64,000 bases of DNA, taken from NCBI GenBank assembly GCA_030544235.1, contig CM060469.1:18639517-18703516 (forward strand), given 5' to 3'. Shown one piece after another: positions 47,403 through 61,100 of the stretch. Positions within the stretch are counted from its first letter, which is position 1, and every line of letters begins with the position of its first letter. Source of the DNA: Lepturacanthus savala (lineage: Eukaryota > Chordata > Actinopteri > Scombriformes > Trichiuridae). The notes beneath the pieces are model-generated. The model was given only the letters and a program-made list of their open reading frames with translations, was not told the DNA's origin and did not search any database. The translations under genes were made by a program, and so were the position numbers.

Positions 47403-47650
47403 TGTCGAAACCTTTGCGATTGAGCAACCAAATCAGCTGTGAACGAATCTCGACCGGAGCGACGGAAAAGTAGCAAACAGGCTAATGTTAAGTTAGCGAG
47501 CGACGACACCGCCTCCTCGCTGGCTTCACCGTGAATTCACAGTCGGTACAGCGGCTGCACGCGCTGTTTACGGTTCTCCTGACGGTGTAACGTTAGCTCG
47601 GTGGTTATTCCAAAGTTAAAGCTTTTCCACGGTCCGTCGTGTTTTCATGT
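47403..47650 (-). promoter_or_regulatory. chp1: chp1 5' UTR and CpG-rich promoter
   Basis: Immediately upstream of the chp1 ATG the DNA becomes CpG-rich (AACGTTAGC, CGACCGGAGCGACGG, GCGCTGTTTACGG) with no TATA box near the ATG. This is typical of a broadly expressed gene. Confidence 0.6.
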
Positions 47651-47799
47651 GACGGGTTTCGGTCAGGCTATCTTCCTGTTTTATGAAGTGGGCAGGCATT
47701 AAATGAAGCCACCTCCCTAAACAGGACCGCCTCTGTAGAATGTAGTAGCGCCGCCTGATGCCTGATTAAAATGATGTAAACGGTGGAGGAGTCGATCAC

Positions 47800-48105
47800 A
47801 CGCTGCCTGTGTTTTTACATTTTATATACCATGCTTTTTAAACATCCTATATTGTTGTTACCATATTTTATGTTTTAATTGTTATTTTATTACTACCACA
47901 GTTATTTTTTAAATGTTAATGCATATTGCACTTTACCACTTTACTTTTCTGCTGCACTTTACTTTTAATTTGGTATTTAAATTAATGTAGTTGTTTGTTT
48001 TATCAAGTATTGTGTCGTGTGCTGCTAACCTCTTGGCCAGGTCACCCTTGTAAAAGAGATTTTGATCTCAATAGGTTTATTACCTGGTTAAATAAAGGTG
48101 TGATA
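47800..48105 (+). repeat. Dispersed fish repeat tail
   Basis: T-rich sequence ending in CTTGGCCAGGTCACCCTTG, then AAAAGAGATTTTGATCTCAA and GGTTAAATAAAGG. This ending recurs throughout teleost genomes, probably as the 3' tail of a retroposon. The family was not determined here. Confidence 0.5.
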
Positions 48106-49237
48106 GCATAATTATGTATAACTATTATACATACTACAACACATAATTATGCTTCAATGAATCATTTTTGACTACTAAGAATTCAAGTCTAAAGTGTGAC
48201 GTTACACATTATCTTCATCCATGCTACAAGACAATCAGCTGTGATCCATTAAGGTGGAGCACCATATGGATAGAATGACCATCTCAAACATAACAATCAT
48301 CTGATGAATGTGAATCACAGGTATTGCCTCAACCTGGAAGTCTCAATGGTTGAGCTGTTTTGTTATTTATAAATGTTCAACCAGGGACTAGAGTTGAGAG
48401 TTAGCACTAGCTATAAGCTCTATATGCATCACATTAGTTGCCTTCATGTAACTATGTCTGACAGCATTGTTGCTGTCAAATGAATAAAATAAAATAAAAA
48501 TCTTTAAAAACTAATATATATAGAATAATTAAATATATCACTACTGTAATAGGCTACTTATAAGTGACTATATGGGGGGAAAAATAACGAACCACAAAAG
48601 AATTGCAAAAGGTTTTTCAATAGATTATGGCATCATTGTTAATGCTAAATAACATAACCTACTATTATGTGGAGCTAAAACAGCAAAAGAAACATTGGCA
48701 TTGAAAACAAAACCTGAACCAAAAAAGGAAAGATTTGCATTGGACACTTATAAAGTGTCAGAATTATAAAAACAGAATTATACAAAAAAAAATACAATTT
48801 TACAATTCTTGTATTATTATTATTAGTAGTAGTATTTTTCTTGTTGTCACATTTTTTATTATGATTTTTGATCAGTTATTTAGCATTGTCAGGTTTTTTT
48901 CATTGTCACTGGTTTTCAGTCTCAGCTTTCAGTTTTTCTGTTTCAATAGAGACTCTAAATATTTCTGCCTCCCAGTTACATTCCATTCCATTTGCTTAAT
49001 ACAGTCGTACAGAAAAATGTTCCTGATTTCGTATTTTTTTTGCATGTTTGTCACACTTAAATGTTTCAAATCATCAAACAAATGTGAATATTAGTCAAAA
49101 ACAACACAAGTAAACACATAATGCTGGTTTTAAATTAGGGTTTTTATTATTAAAGGAGAAAAAAAATCGAAGGCATGGTGTGAAAAAGAAAATTGAGCTT
49201 ACATTCATTATCTTTCAATTGAGATTAATAATAATGT
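48106..49237. other. No gene recognised
   Basis: AT-rich intergenic DNA with short poly(A) and TTATTA runs. Confidence 0.5.
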
Positions 49238-49600
49238 AATGGTCAGTCATTCTCTATACCTGCTTATTCCTCATTAGGGTCACATGATCTGCTGGAGCCT
49301 ATCCCAGCGCGTTATGGCGAGAGGCAGGGATACACCCCAGATGGTCGCCAGCCAATTGTGGGGCACACACACCATTCACTCACACACTCACACCTATGGG
49401 CAATTTAGAGTCTCCAATTAACCTGAGCATGTTTTTGGACTGTGGGAGGAAGCCGGAGTACCCGGTGAAAACCCACGCAGACACGGGGAGAACATGCAAA
49501 CTCCACACAGAAAGGACCAGGACCAAGGAGGTCTTGAACCTGCGACCTTCTTGCTGTGAGGCAACAGCGCTAACCCCTGCACCACCGTGTCACTGTAATG
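49238..49600 (+). repeat. Dispersed teleost interspersed repeat
   Basis: Contains the familiar blocks GGAGCCTATCCCAG, CACACCTATGGGCAATTTAG, GGACTGTGGGAGGAAGCCGG, AACATGCAAACTCCACACAG and GCACCACCGTGTCAC. This sequence is spread through most fish genomes. It has no coding frame and may be a retroposon 3' end; I leave the family open. Confidence 0.7.
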
Positions 49601-51289
49601 TAATGGTATCATTGTTTATTTTTATGTATGTTAGTGACTTTTCCCCTTAAGCAACATTCCCTGAGCAAAGAGCAGGGGGAGAACAGTTTATTGTGGAACT
49701 CAACACAGCTCCTGTCTGTCACTTTTTTGGCATAGAGGGATGAATCTACATTACCCAGCATGCTTCATGGTCTGACAACGCCTTGTATGCAATTGACAGG
49801 TCTGTAGTTTTTTAATTTTTAAAAATGTTTTTTATACAATCTTGTAAAAGTTTTACAACAAAGTGTGACTTTCTTCAATTAATATATTAATAATATATAC
49901 AAACATATTTGTATTCATGGCCCAATTGAAACTGGATCAAAGTCAAATCATAAGTTGTGTCTGTAACTTTACTAGGGTTCCATATTCTCTCTGTGAGCAG
50001 AACTACATCAGAATTACATCAAATGCTGTGTTTTTTCAATACAGTTAAACATTTTCAGAGAGAATCTTGTTTGCTTTCATGTTTGCATACATTTCAATAG
50101 TTTTCTACATGAAATTCACTTGTGAAAATGTTTTAAAGTCTTCTCCTATTACACAAGTACATTACACAAGTGCACATGTATGGTAGCATAAGCTATCTAG
50201 CAACCTCTCAGATATTTGCATTTAGTCCAAAGGTTTTTAACAAGTTTTAGAATAAACATCATCTTACTCCTCCATATACGTAGCTATGCACAATCCCTTA
50301 TGCAAACATTTCTTTAAATCATAGAGGCTGGAATGCAAGATTCCTTCAACTCAAAATCTATGATCAAACATAAAAGCGAACAACAAAGGTTATAAGAAAA
50401 TGCAGAGGTTATAAAATATAACACAAAGTTTCTAGTTTTCAACAAGAAATTCACTTCTGAAAGTCTTTTTTAAAGGTTTTCAGTTATGAATCCTAACCCA
50501 ATGGTGTCTGCACAATGTAAACACAACATTATGAATGAATACAAGTTAGTATGACTGTGTATGTGAAGTAAGTATATTTAAAATCTGAATTAAATCTGAA
50601 TACTAAATTATGTTATGAAAAATGCAATTAAAATGATGTAAATACAGTAAATATATTCTTCAATAAGGAATGATGTGCCATTAATTCATTATGCAACTTG
50701 CTGTGATAGTCAATTTGGAGCCATTTAAGTCTTTGTCTGGTATATGACACAGTAATTACATAGTTTATCATATTGCTAGAATAACTTATGCCAACAACTG
50801 AATATCATTTAAGTTTATGTTCTCTTTTTTATTCTGAAATGTATTAATATTCTCCCAAATATAATCACTTAAGGAATGAACATTAGTCACAATTATATTT
50901 GTTATAATTTGTAATAATAATTTAATGTAATATAATAATATAATATATGTAATATATTATATAATATGTAATATAATTTGTAATACCTAAAATCATCAAA
51001 TATCCATTTTTCTTGAAGCACAGAATGCAATTGTTGGACACAAAAAAATTAGAACTCAAAATAATGATGTTTGTGCTGTGTCCGCTGGGCCTAAAGCATC
51101 ATTTAGAAACAACTAGTTTCCCACACAGGAAGTGATTCTAGTATAAGTTTGAGATAATATTTACATAATTATAATTAATGATAATAATACATTAATAATA
51201 AATTAATGTGGCATCAGGCCCCTTGATTGAATGAAATAATGAGGACGAACTACATGGAGTCAGTTACTTTATCTGTTCATCCACCAGAG
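49601..51289. other. No gene recognised
   Basis: Very AT-rich, with a TAATA-rich stretch near 50920-50985. Confidence 0.5.
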
Positions 51290-53100
51290 GGAGACAGACA
51301 CTCCTCATCCATCTCTACAGCTTTATTTAGGCAGATCAGGGAAACTTCACCCAGAGAGAGTCAGAGACAATTCTGGGGTTTAAAAGGATGGAAGTAGGTG
51401 ATGCACCACCCACTCCTGAGTCTCTACCACCTTCTGTTTCAGAGCTACAACCAGTAAATAGGGGGAAGATTTAAATGTTGTGGTTAAAGTTTGGGGTAGT
51501 GTTAAAGTGTTATGTTAAAGAGGTTAAAGTGAAGAGTCAGAGGTTTGAAGTTAGGTTCAGAATGAATTTTAAGTTATATAATATTGTATTAAATCAAACC
51601 CTTTTTAGAGCATCTTTCATGGTAAAAACTGATAAAAACTAAAAATGTGCTTTACAGAATAAAAACCAGATAAAAGTATTAAAAACCACATCATGAACAG
51701 TAAGAGATATGGACAAAAATATAGTCAGTATAAAAACAGTGACTTGGCAGTAAGGATCAATTGTGTTATAGTCATGTAAAACTTGGATTAGAGAGGAAAG
51801 ATATTATAAATATTATAAAGTATATAAAAAATAATGTTATAGTTATTTTTCTAGTTTTAATTCCTATATTTCATCATTTGAGGGAAGGAAACTTAGTGGC
51901 ATGTCTCTTTGTTTTTTCCCAGCATCCCTTTTTAGACAAATAAAATTTGTAATGCACTTTATATTACAGTCATCTCAAAGTACAACAAAGGACAGAAAAC
52001 ACAATGTGAATTAATGCAAAAAACGATCACAGTGAATAAATAGTTAAAGAGAACTCAGGTTTAATATCCAACTCTAACTCACTTGTCAAGTTTGGTGATA
52101 GTGGACCTAACATTTGTCACATTTTTCCCCAAAAGTGGAACTAATTGTCTCCAAATGGCTGAAACACTATAAAATTGTGATTTTGGCCCATACACTTAGA
52201 ATTTTACCCACCACTACTGCACATTGAGTCTCAATGCTGTTATTTTGTTATAATTTCTTGCATTTCTAGAACTGAATGTCATAGAGAGTCTGGGACAATT
52301 CTGGAGTTCAGAAAGGCTTAATTAGGTTATGCACCAGCCACCCGAGTCTCTATGAGCTTCTGTTTCTGAGATACACCATAAAATAACCACATTCAAAATG
52401 AATGTGAGGAGGAGGAAGATAAACATTACACGAAACACTAGCACCACAAATTGCAGCAACAGAAAGTGTTTAGACCACATTTCAGGCATTTTAAACCAAT
52501 TAAGTACAATTCTGAGTAATGTTTTGCATTAAAAAAGAGGTTATGGTTAGAGATGGGTTAGTGTTTGGGCTGAAAGTTAGAGGTTAAGGTTAAAAGGTCA
52601 GATATTTAAGGTACAATATCAAATCAAGCTTCATTTACAGAGCATCTTTTATACATTTAAATTGAAAACAAGACAAAAGTATTAAAATACCACATACAAA
52701 CAGCAACAGACATGGACACTGACACATATGCTGTCAGAATAAAGACATTAAAGCAACAAGGAGCTGAGGATCAATTGTATTATAGTCTAAAACTTGGATT
52801 ATAGTGGTAAAATGTAAAACTATATAAAAAATAATAATAATTTATAAATATTAATTTGGTATCACTGGAGGGAAGAAAACTAAGCTGCATGCTCCAATGG
52901 TAGGTGTCACTATCAGCACCAAAGTTGAGGGTGAGTCAGAGTTAGGGTTGGGACAGACATTAAACCTGAGTGAATGAGGTTAGAGTAATCTAATGGGTTG
53001 GATCAGGATTGAGGTCAGGGATTAAGTAAAGGGTCAGAGTTAGGGTTAGAGTTTGGGCTGAAAATGACATGGTTTAAATTAAGGTTCAGAATTAATAAGT
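51290..53100. repeat. Tandem duplication of about 0.95 kb, two copies and a third partial
   Basis: 51340-51850 and 52265-52840 share the same order of blocks: GAGAGTC..GACAATTCTGG, CACC..CCGAGTCTCTA or CCTGAGTCTCTA, a GGTTAAAGT/GGTTAAGGT-rich part, TTACAGAGCATCTTT-like, AAAAGTATTAAAA.CCACAT, GATCAATTGT and AAAACTTGGATTA. A third partial copy (about 52960-53110) repeats the GGTTCAGAAT..AAGTTATATA portion. Nothing coding. Confidence 0.7.
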
Positions 53101-53110
53101 TATATAGTAT

Positions 53111-54744
53111 ATAGTACAAAAGCAAACTACTTTTTATATGTTAAGATGTAAGTACAAATGTATTTAAGTCATGGTTATATGGTTCTAGCCCCCCCCCCCA
53201 TCCACACACACACAAAGAAAAACAAGGATTTGCCATGATTTACAAGGGTCACATTTTTATGTCTGAAAATGTGGAATTCTGGATAAATCAGAAAAAATCA
53301 TGTCTGAAAATCACACACCAGCAGACAAAGGGTTAAATAGTGACTCAGGATCACAGCAACAATATATAATTAGAGGCAACAGATGGTTAAATAAACTGAT
53401 TATGAAAATAATTAGAATCAGAAACAGCAGCTGATTAGAAATAGAACATCTGCAAACATCAGTCAAAATTCATCACTGGCAAACAAAGGTTATCTGGATG
53501 GTCCAGATGAGTCCAGGTTGGACCCAGACACTGCAGCTGTGTGTGTGTGTGTGTGTTATGGGCTGAAGGATCAGCATCTCATGCAGACTGATCAAGCAGC
53601 ATGATCTCTCTTTACAGAAGAAACCAACATTTACAGTTTAAAGCTCAGATAATTGGCTTTTTAGACCCCCTGTTTTCCCATTCAACCCTTACTGCAAAGT
53701 AAATTATGGAGTTTTTATGTGGCCCTGAAACCACAACTGAAAATGCAGTTTATGTGTCTGTTGCAGCACCTGACATATTTTAGAATAAAACATGTATATG
53801 ATAAAAGGGCACTTGTTAAAACCACTTTGTTAAAGTGGTTTTAGAAAACCTAACCCTGTTCTTTTTCACCTGACAAGGATACAGGTGATAAGTTATTGTA
53901 GATGTAGTTTAGCATAGACATGCAGCAACAGTACCTGCTATCAGCACCTGCTGATTACAGTAGGGGGCAAGAGGCTCAATTTTAAAACATGTTCCAAGGG
54001 GCACTATAGAGATATTTAGTCACAACTATTAACAATAAATTATAATATTATTTAACAGGTGTGGCTTGCATACAAAATTTGGAGACTTTTGGGGCACATT
54101 TACAGGCAAAAGGGCATCATTTAAGAGAAGAAGAAAGACTCTTTACAAATACAATCGGACTTCACTAGCTGGGGCACAAATAATATTAATAATAAAACTA
54201 TAATAGTAACCTGGATGAGATTCTCCTGCTTCTCCATGTGGCAGAATCAACTCAAATGTGCTAATTAACTTCAGCAGATGACAATGATTAAGACCATTTA
54301 GAACTTCAAACTTGTGACACCTTCTGTTCCATTTAGGGCCCAATCCAGGTAAAATAAGCCCCTCCCATTCAATAAAGCAATAATGAATTTGACAGAACAA
54401 AGCAAAAAACCCTGTCAATCTAAAAATGAGTCATTTTAGACTGAAATAAGCAACTGTCCTAAAAAAAAAAAAAACAAAACTGTAAATGTGTATTATTTTT
54501 TTAAAGGAGTTTTGCCTATTTTGCATCTTAATTACAGGTTTAATATGCAAAATAAATGAACTGACAGGTTATTTTATCAGGGGAGGACCCAAACCATCAA
54601 GTCTTCCACAAACCTACAAACTGCAGTTATGCCGATATGTAATTTTGTATGTTTCCCCCAAAATTTCCTTTTGATATTAATACAAATAAATGCTCAATAG
54701 CCACATAGTTTAAACTTTTATATATATATATTTTTTAAAGGCGT
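53111..54744. other. No gene recognised
   Basis: AT-rich intergenic DNA with a short C-run at about 53191-53199 and a TG run near 53538-53556. Confidence 0.5.
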
Positions 54745-55167
54745 TATTGTCATTTTCAGATTTTATTTAAAGATCTTTGTTACAACCAAGTCTCTTCAGA
54801 AATAACAAACATTCAGTGTTCCGTGGATTGCGTTGCTCCTGTCAAACATTCATGCCTGGTTTTCCATAGCTACCACAAATAAAGCTGAGAGCAAATTTTC
54901 ATTAATCTTAAATCCTAAGAAGGAAAAAAAAACAGACAGTAAAATATCACCAAGAAACCTTTCACAGTGATAGTGCAACTCATCATAAAAACAAGTTAAA
55001 AAATTCTCAGTAAAATCAAAAAAAGATCACAAGACTTAAAATAAAGTCTTATAGAGTGTTGATAAAAGTCAGATTGAGTTTGAAGAAGTGCAAACAGAAG
55101 TGCTGTCTCAGTTTCCCACAGAAGAATCAGGTTGATCTGAGGCTTTAACGGATCTGTAGAAATCCTT
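54745..55167 (-). other. lgmn: Probable lgmn 3' UTR with polyadenylation signal
   Basis: The minus-strand AATAAA (plus-strand TTTATT at 54762-54767) lies about 400 nt downstream of the lgmn stop codon, giving a compact 3' UTR. Confidence 0.55.
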
Positions 55168-58100
55168 TTAGTGGATAAAATGACATTCGGAGTCCATGGC
55201 CAGCTGGATTCTGTCGAGAAAAACAAACAAAAAAATATTATTGCATTTAAAGATTCACAAGTTCTTTGAAACTTTGTGTTAATTACAAATTCAAACTGAT
55301 GTAGAAAGGGTTGATGAGCTCCAGGAACTCAGGGACCGGGAAATATTTGAGTGAGAGAGAGAAAAGAAGATTAGTTTTTTCTTAAGTTAGTAAGTTATAA
55401 GGATTCCACCGACCCTGTAAAATATGGAATCATTCCATTTATTTGTCAATTAAATCTTGCATCATGTTATGAATCAACATGAGTTTGTCCTATTGTGTGT
55501 TATTTTTGTACACACCCTACTCTAATGCAGATATTACCTTTTCACACGCTTTTACAGACTCATAAAACCAAATGAGTTTCATCTTTAAAAGAATTAAATT
55601 CAAATGATAGGGGAGTTATCGTTGCCGTAGCAACAGAGGCCTATTATATAGTGTCGTGTATGGGCAACTGCAGTTGTTTGGCTTTTTTTTGTCAATGCAT
55701 CTGTAACTTTGCTCTTTGGTCTGTTTTTTGCCGTTATAAGACTTCATTAACAAATAAAACTAGAAAATGCATTTCCTCTGGAAAATGCCTGTGAATGCTG
55801 ATAAAATAAATAGCAAATTATGGTTGAAAGTGCAGATATGTGAAAAGGATTGTTGCTTGAAAAACAATGCTTGCTCAAATGCATTATACTTTAGAAATGG
55901 CTTGAAGCTGAACTTTACCTAAGAACCCTCAGATAAAATTGATTGCTAAAAAAACAAAAACTCCAAAGTCGTCAAAATAAAAACAAAAAAAAAAAAAAAG
56001 AAATCAGTCCACAGGCTGGGTTATAGTCCTTTTTATGTAAATTGCTTCACAAATCTGTCTGAAAGTTACACATAGCCCTTTTAACTGATCTATTTTTTAA
56101 TTAAAATCAACTCAAGTCGTCGTGTCTAAACCAAGTTTAGTTTTGGATTAAAACCCACTGAATGAGCTCCATTACCTGCATCGTATTCATCAAAGTTAAG
56201 CAACAGAAAACTTCAACGTTGGAGCAGGTTATGTTTGATCTGATGAAATCAACCATATCGTTTCCTGGCAACACTAAAGGCGAGATGATTTCATAGCACA
56301 TTTCAACAAGTAAATCAAAGCACCTTCAAAACTATTCAGAAAAGCACTTTAAAATGACTGGTCTGTGTTAGAAAGATTCATTGCTTCATGAGCCGTTTGC
56401 CTGTTAGTGTTATTATATGTCTTTCATTCATTATGTATCAATTATGGGTAGTTGGACAGGACCATGGATAGTGGACAATTAGTTCTGTGGAATGATGAGT
56501 AAAAGGGAAATAAACAGCAGAGGATTCAGACATCAGACTTTGGATACTCACACACTTTGAATAGAATCAGTCACATGAAATTTAAAGAACTTAAAATGTG
56601 CAGCTGTGATGAAATGAATCACACAACAATCAGATTTTACCTCAACTCTGAAATGAGGTGAAACCACAAATACAACAGACAATAGGGAGGTCAAACAGTG
56701 GGAAGGGACTGTACCTTTCTGCAGGGAATCCCCGCTCACACAAGTTCACCAGAGCATACAGGTGTCGCAGAGCATATTCATACTGAAACATAAGAGGACA
56801 TGTCAGGAATGTCCACACCTGGAATATACAGTCTCTATAAAGAAATACTATAGTTCCACAGAATAAACCCAAAAACCAACACGAAAGTTGCCCAGAACAC
56901 ATTCTGTTTAAAGTTCAGAGGAAATAATGATTTAAAAATCCCTTTTAATAACCCTTTAAGATCACATCCCCAGTAACATTGTGCACCTATTTAACCTATT
57001 TTATGTATATGCACAAATTGTAAAATATTTCTTTGCATTCTTATTGCAAAATCCAATCCTGATTTCCAAACCTGTGCTCACATAGCCTTGAACTAACCAA
57101 TTTAAAGGTTTTATTGCAACATAAAGTCGCAACGTCAAGAATTCATACTCCCGTTTCCATCAGGGTTAGCTAATGCTAACTATAGTCTCTCAGGATTAGA
57201 ATTAAGTTTATCTGATCCTAATTCTAGTCTCTCAGGATTAGAGTTAGGATTAGGCAACACTAAATCTAATCTCTCCAGATTTGAGTCAGAATTAGCTGCA
57301 TTTTAGTGTCTGGATTAGAGTTAGGATTACCCAACACTAACACTAATCACAGTCCCTGTGATTAGAATTAGTATTATCTAAAACTAATTCTAATCTCACT
57401 GGATTACAATTATAATTAGATAATCCTAATCTCTCTTGATAAATCTCAACTGAATGCCTGACACCCACTTATGTATAGTATGTGAAACAGATCTATCATT
57501 TTATTTCATGTGAGGAAGTTTCAACCCGTAACTACAGATGCTTGTAACTGTTCCCTTTCTAAGTTTGAACAGTGTGTCCTAACTTTTAATGTGCTGCTCT
57601 ACCTCAGTTTTGTGCCAGTTGAAGCAGCTGTGCTTGTAGTGGTTGACTGCAGCCTTGTAGCATTGATGCTGGGTCAGCTCGCCTCTCTCGTTGAAAATCT
57701 CTTCGGCCTTTAGCTTGTCGCCGCTCACCTTCTCCACAACTCGATGCATGGTCTCAGCCATCAGCTCCCGGACCTGAACACACATTCACACGGTCTTAAA
57801 AAAACGGTTATGGTACATTCCACATTTGTGCAGTCACATCTCACATGAGAATCTAATTTGCATGGCATGCTTGAACAAACATTAATAGATGACAGGAAAC
57901 ATGCAACCTACTGCGCGGAAACAGAAAATTAAATAGGTGAACAGACAGAAAACTTCATGTAACCTGGTTCTTAGAATAACGTGAGTGTGCATCTCACTAT
58001 GAAATATTTAGACTCCAGAAAAGCAGCAACTTCTGAAAAGATAAATTCTAACCCAATGTAGAGATGGACAGTAACACTAGATATACTCACATAAATAAAT

Positions 58101-61100
58101 TTTTTCTTGACATTTTAATAGAAATACTTCTGAAGGGGTAAAACTGTATGGCAACTACAGATACTATTATAAGGACAGGGTCATATTTCAACATTTAAGA
58201 AAACATTGTGCAAAACTATCAGAAATAATAAATGGAATATAGACAATTTTTTCAGTAAATTCCATCTCTGAAAAAAACACTAAAAAAAAAAAAACACTAC
58301 ATGAAAACAAAATCCAGCTGTGCAGCAGGACAGGAACCACAACATACAACAGTTTGCAGATTAGAGTCCTGCTGGCTTATCTTTTTAAACTCAAACCATT
58401 TCCCTGTGCGTTCGGTCATTTCCTGGTTTCCAGTAGTAGCTACAATTAGCAGCAGGCAGCTTGGGGGAAGCTCATGTTGTGCTACTTCTGTTTATTCTCC
58501 AGATGTTGAATGCTACCACTACTGCACCAAAGCATCATCCAGCATCAGACTGCTCCTCTTGCTTCTTCAACATGTTAACTGTTGCTAACTGCTGCTAATC
58601 ACGCTAAACTCACCTGCATCACCAACACCGCTGTCAGAATAGTCTGTTTCCCTGGCCCTGTGGTTCAATGTGTTCTAGTCTAGATGTGACGTGTCATGAT
58701 TGTACAGGATTGTGAAAAGTAATTTCCCCTCAGGGACAATACAACCTAATCTAATGTTGAAGTGTGCAGGTCACATTCATGAGCTGAAAATCTCCGGTCC
58801 AGTGACAGGCGGAGAAAACGATCAACTATCATTATCATAAACCCTAAATCCATGAAGTGCTGTAGCAGGACATTTGTGCAGCTGCCTGATTTTGAGGAGA
58901 ATAGACAGTTTGTGGAATCCAATCTAGGAGGACCTCTGCTACTTCCTGTGGATATGAGGATTCCTGTAGAATATGACCTGATTCCACCTGAAGACTCTGC
59001 CACTTTACCTTGAGGTGAGCGCTGATTTCCATCAGTAGCCCCCTTACAACTGTGATGTCATTAGAAGCCATCAGCTTCTTCTTGAGGATGGCCAGGGGAA
59101 CGTCAGGGCTCGGGGTCAGATCAAGATGCGGAACTGGCTGCAGTTTCATTGGAGGAGCTGGTTGGTTGGTTGTTTTGGCATTTCCCTGAAACATTATAAC
59201 CTTCATGTGTGCCAGAGTCTGTAGAGAAAGAGAGACAGATTAAAGATGGGAACCCAAACCTTCTTTCTCTAACGGTAGGTTTTCAGCAGCATCTTCCTTT
59301 CTCTCACCTTGTTCCCGTACTGCTGCACATGGCTGGTGTTTGTTTGGGTCTTTACAATCTTGAACTGCTTCAGCAGGGTTTCTTTGGTCAGGTCCTCCTG
59401 GAAGCACAAAGACCAAATCAACAATCATAACAAGTTTCATTAAATAAGCTAAATTAATATTTCCAACACAAACTGTGGTAGGCTAATTTCTAATGTTTTC
59501 CTAGATCAAAAATGACAAATGTTCTGTAGTTGGAGTTCTCTATGCAAACTACTCAGACCTTAAAGACAAAACATAACCCCACAGTTTGGGATGAAGTAGC
59601 ATCCCGCCTCAAATTCTAAATAGGTTCAGGTTCTAGATGCATATGTAAGGTGTCGAATACAAACCTTAAAGACTGACCATCAGTCACTTTAAAGAAACTA
59701 TGACTATTAGATGTTAAACCACCGACTATCAGACAGATCACTATCAGACACCATAAACACAGACTATAAGACACCTTAGACAATGATTCAGATACAGTAT
59801 TATTCAACAACAGATAACCTGCATATCAAGCTAATAGTTAAGCTAATAGTACTGGAATTGCACCCATTGATGAAACATGATAAACATGTAAAGCAAGTTT
59901 GTTCAGTAAAAAAATGTGTGTGTGTGTGTGTGTGTGTGTGGATTCCATTTTACAACACAGAGCATTATTGTCTGCTGCTGAATTTCACTTCACAAACTAT
60001 ATATAGTTAAAGCAGTGAGTCGGCAGATTGCTGCTGCTGAGTCAGCCTGTTCCTCAGATGTTAATGAATAATCATGAAGGCTGATTCTCTGACCACTGAA
60101 TGTCTATCAGCAGGAGGAGTCTAAGTCATTGGAAAAAGTCATGAATCTCATGCTAGTCACTGTTATCTCGATGACCCACTGACACTGAACCATAAAACTG
60201 AGCTCATGACTCCCAGCTGCTGACAGATAGGACCATCAGACCATAGAATGAAATTAAAGCTCTTCAAAATAAAGTTGTCAATCACCACACATACACATCA
60301 TAGTAAAGGAATAACATCCCAACTGCAATGATAAGTTTATAGTACGAGTACACTGTGTGTGTATGCATTGTATATTCATCTGACCCGAGATGTTCTGAAC
60401 AGCAAATACAGCTTTCTTGGTTACATTAAGTGTTTTTAAGGATGAGCTCCTTCACTCACGACATCAGAGTCCTCCATCCAGTTCACGCTGTACCAGTCTC
60501 CCAGGTACGTGTCCCTCTTCTCGTCATAGTAGCAGGCGTAAGACGACTCGTGAGCGTTAGCAGCTGTGGTGGCGTAAACTGAAAAGCACAGAACGTCAAT
60601 CATTTTACAGGAAAAATGAAATATCTAAAAAAAAAAAAAAACAATTGAAAGACAACTCAAAAGGTTCCAAGTAATGATTTCAAAACTCAAGTGTGTCAAA
60701 ACCATATTTGCTTAAAAAGGTAATAAACCAGGCCGTGGATCCCCACCCTGTACAGGTTCCTGACTTTATGTTTATCACATGAGATCAACCACATGACAGA
60801 GTGACTCTCAAATTACCACAAACCATCAGAGCAGAGAATAGAAAGAGTGAGGGGAAATATGACACGTCTCATCTTTAGCAGGAATTGTCTTTTGGGCTTT
60901 TTTAAGCTTAGTGTACACAGCTTTGAATAAATAATGGTCCAAAGTGTGATAGACCCACGCCATAAACCGAGAGAAAATAATGAATATTTAAAAACACGTT
61001 TAAAAAGCATCACCTCACCATCAATGTCTGTAGGAAGGTGGTTCATCATCGACCCCGACTCACAGGCCTCGATGTAGAAAACCATCTGTGGCAGAAAAAC

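Noticed and set aside
54143..54418. Small protein on the minus strand
   Set aside because: No homology, no splice context, AT-rich composition like the surrounding intergenic DNA.
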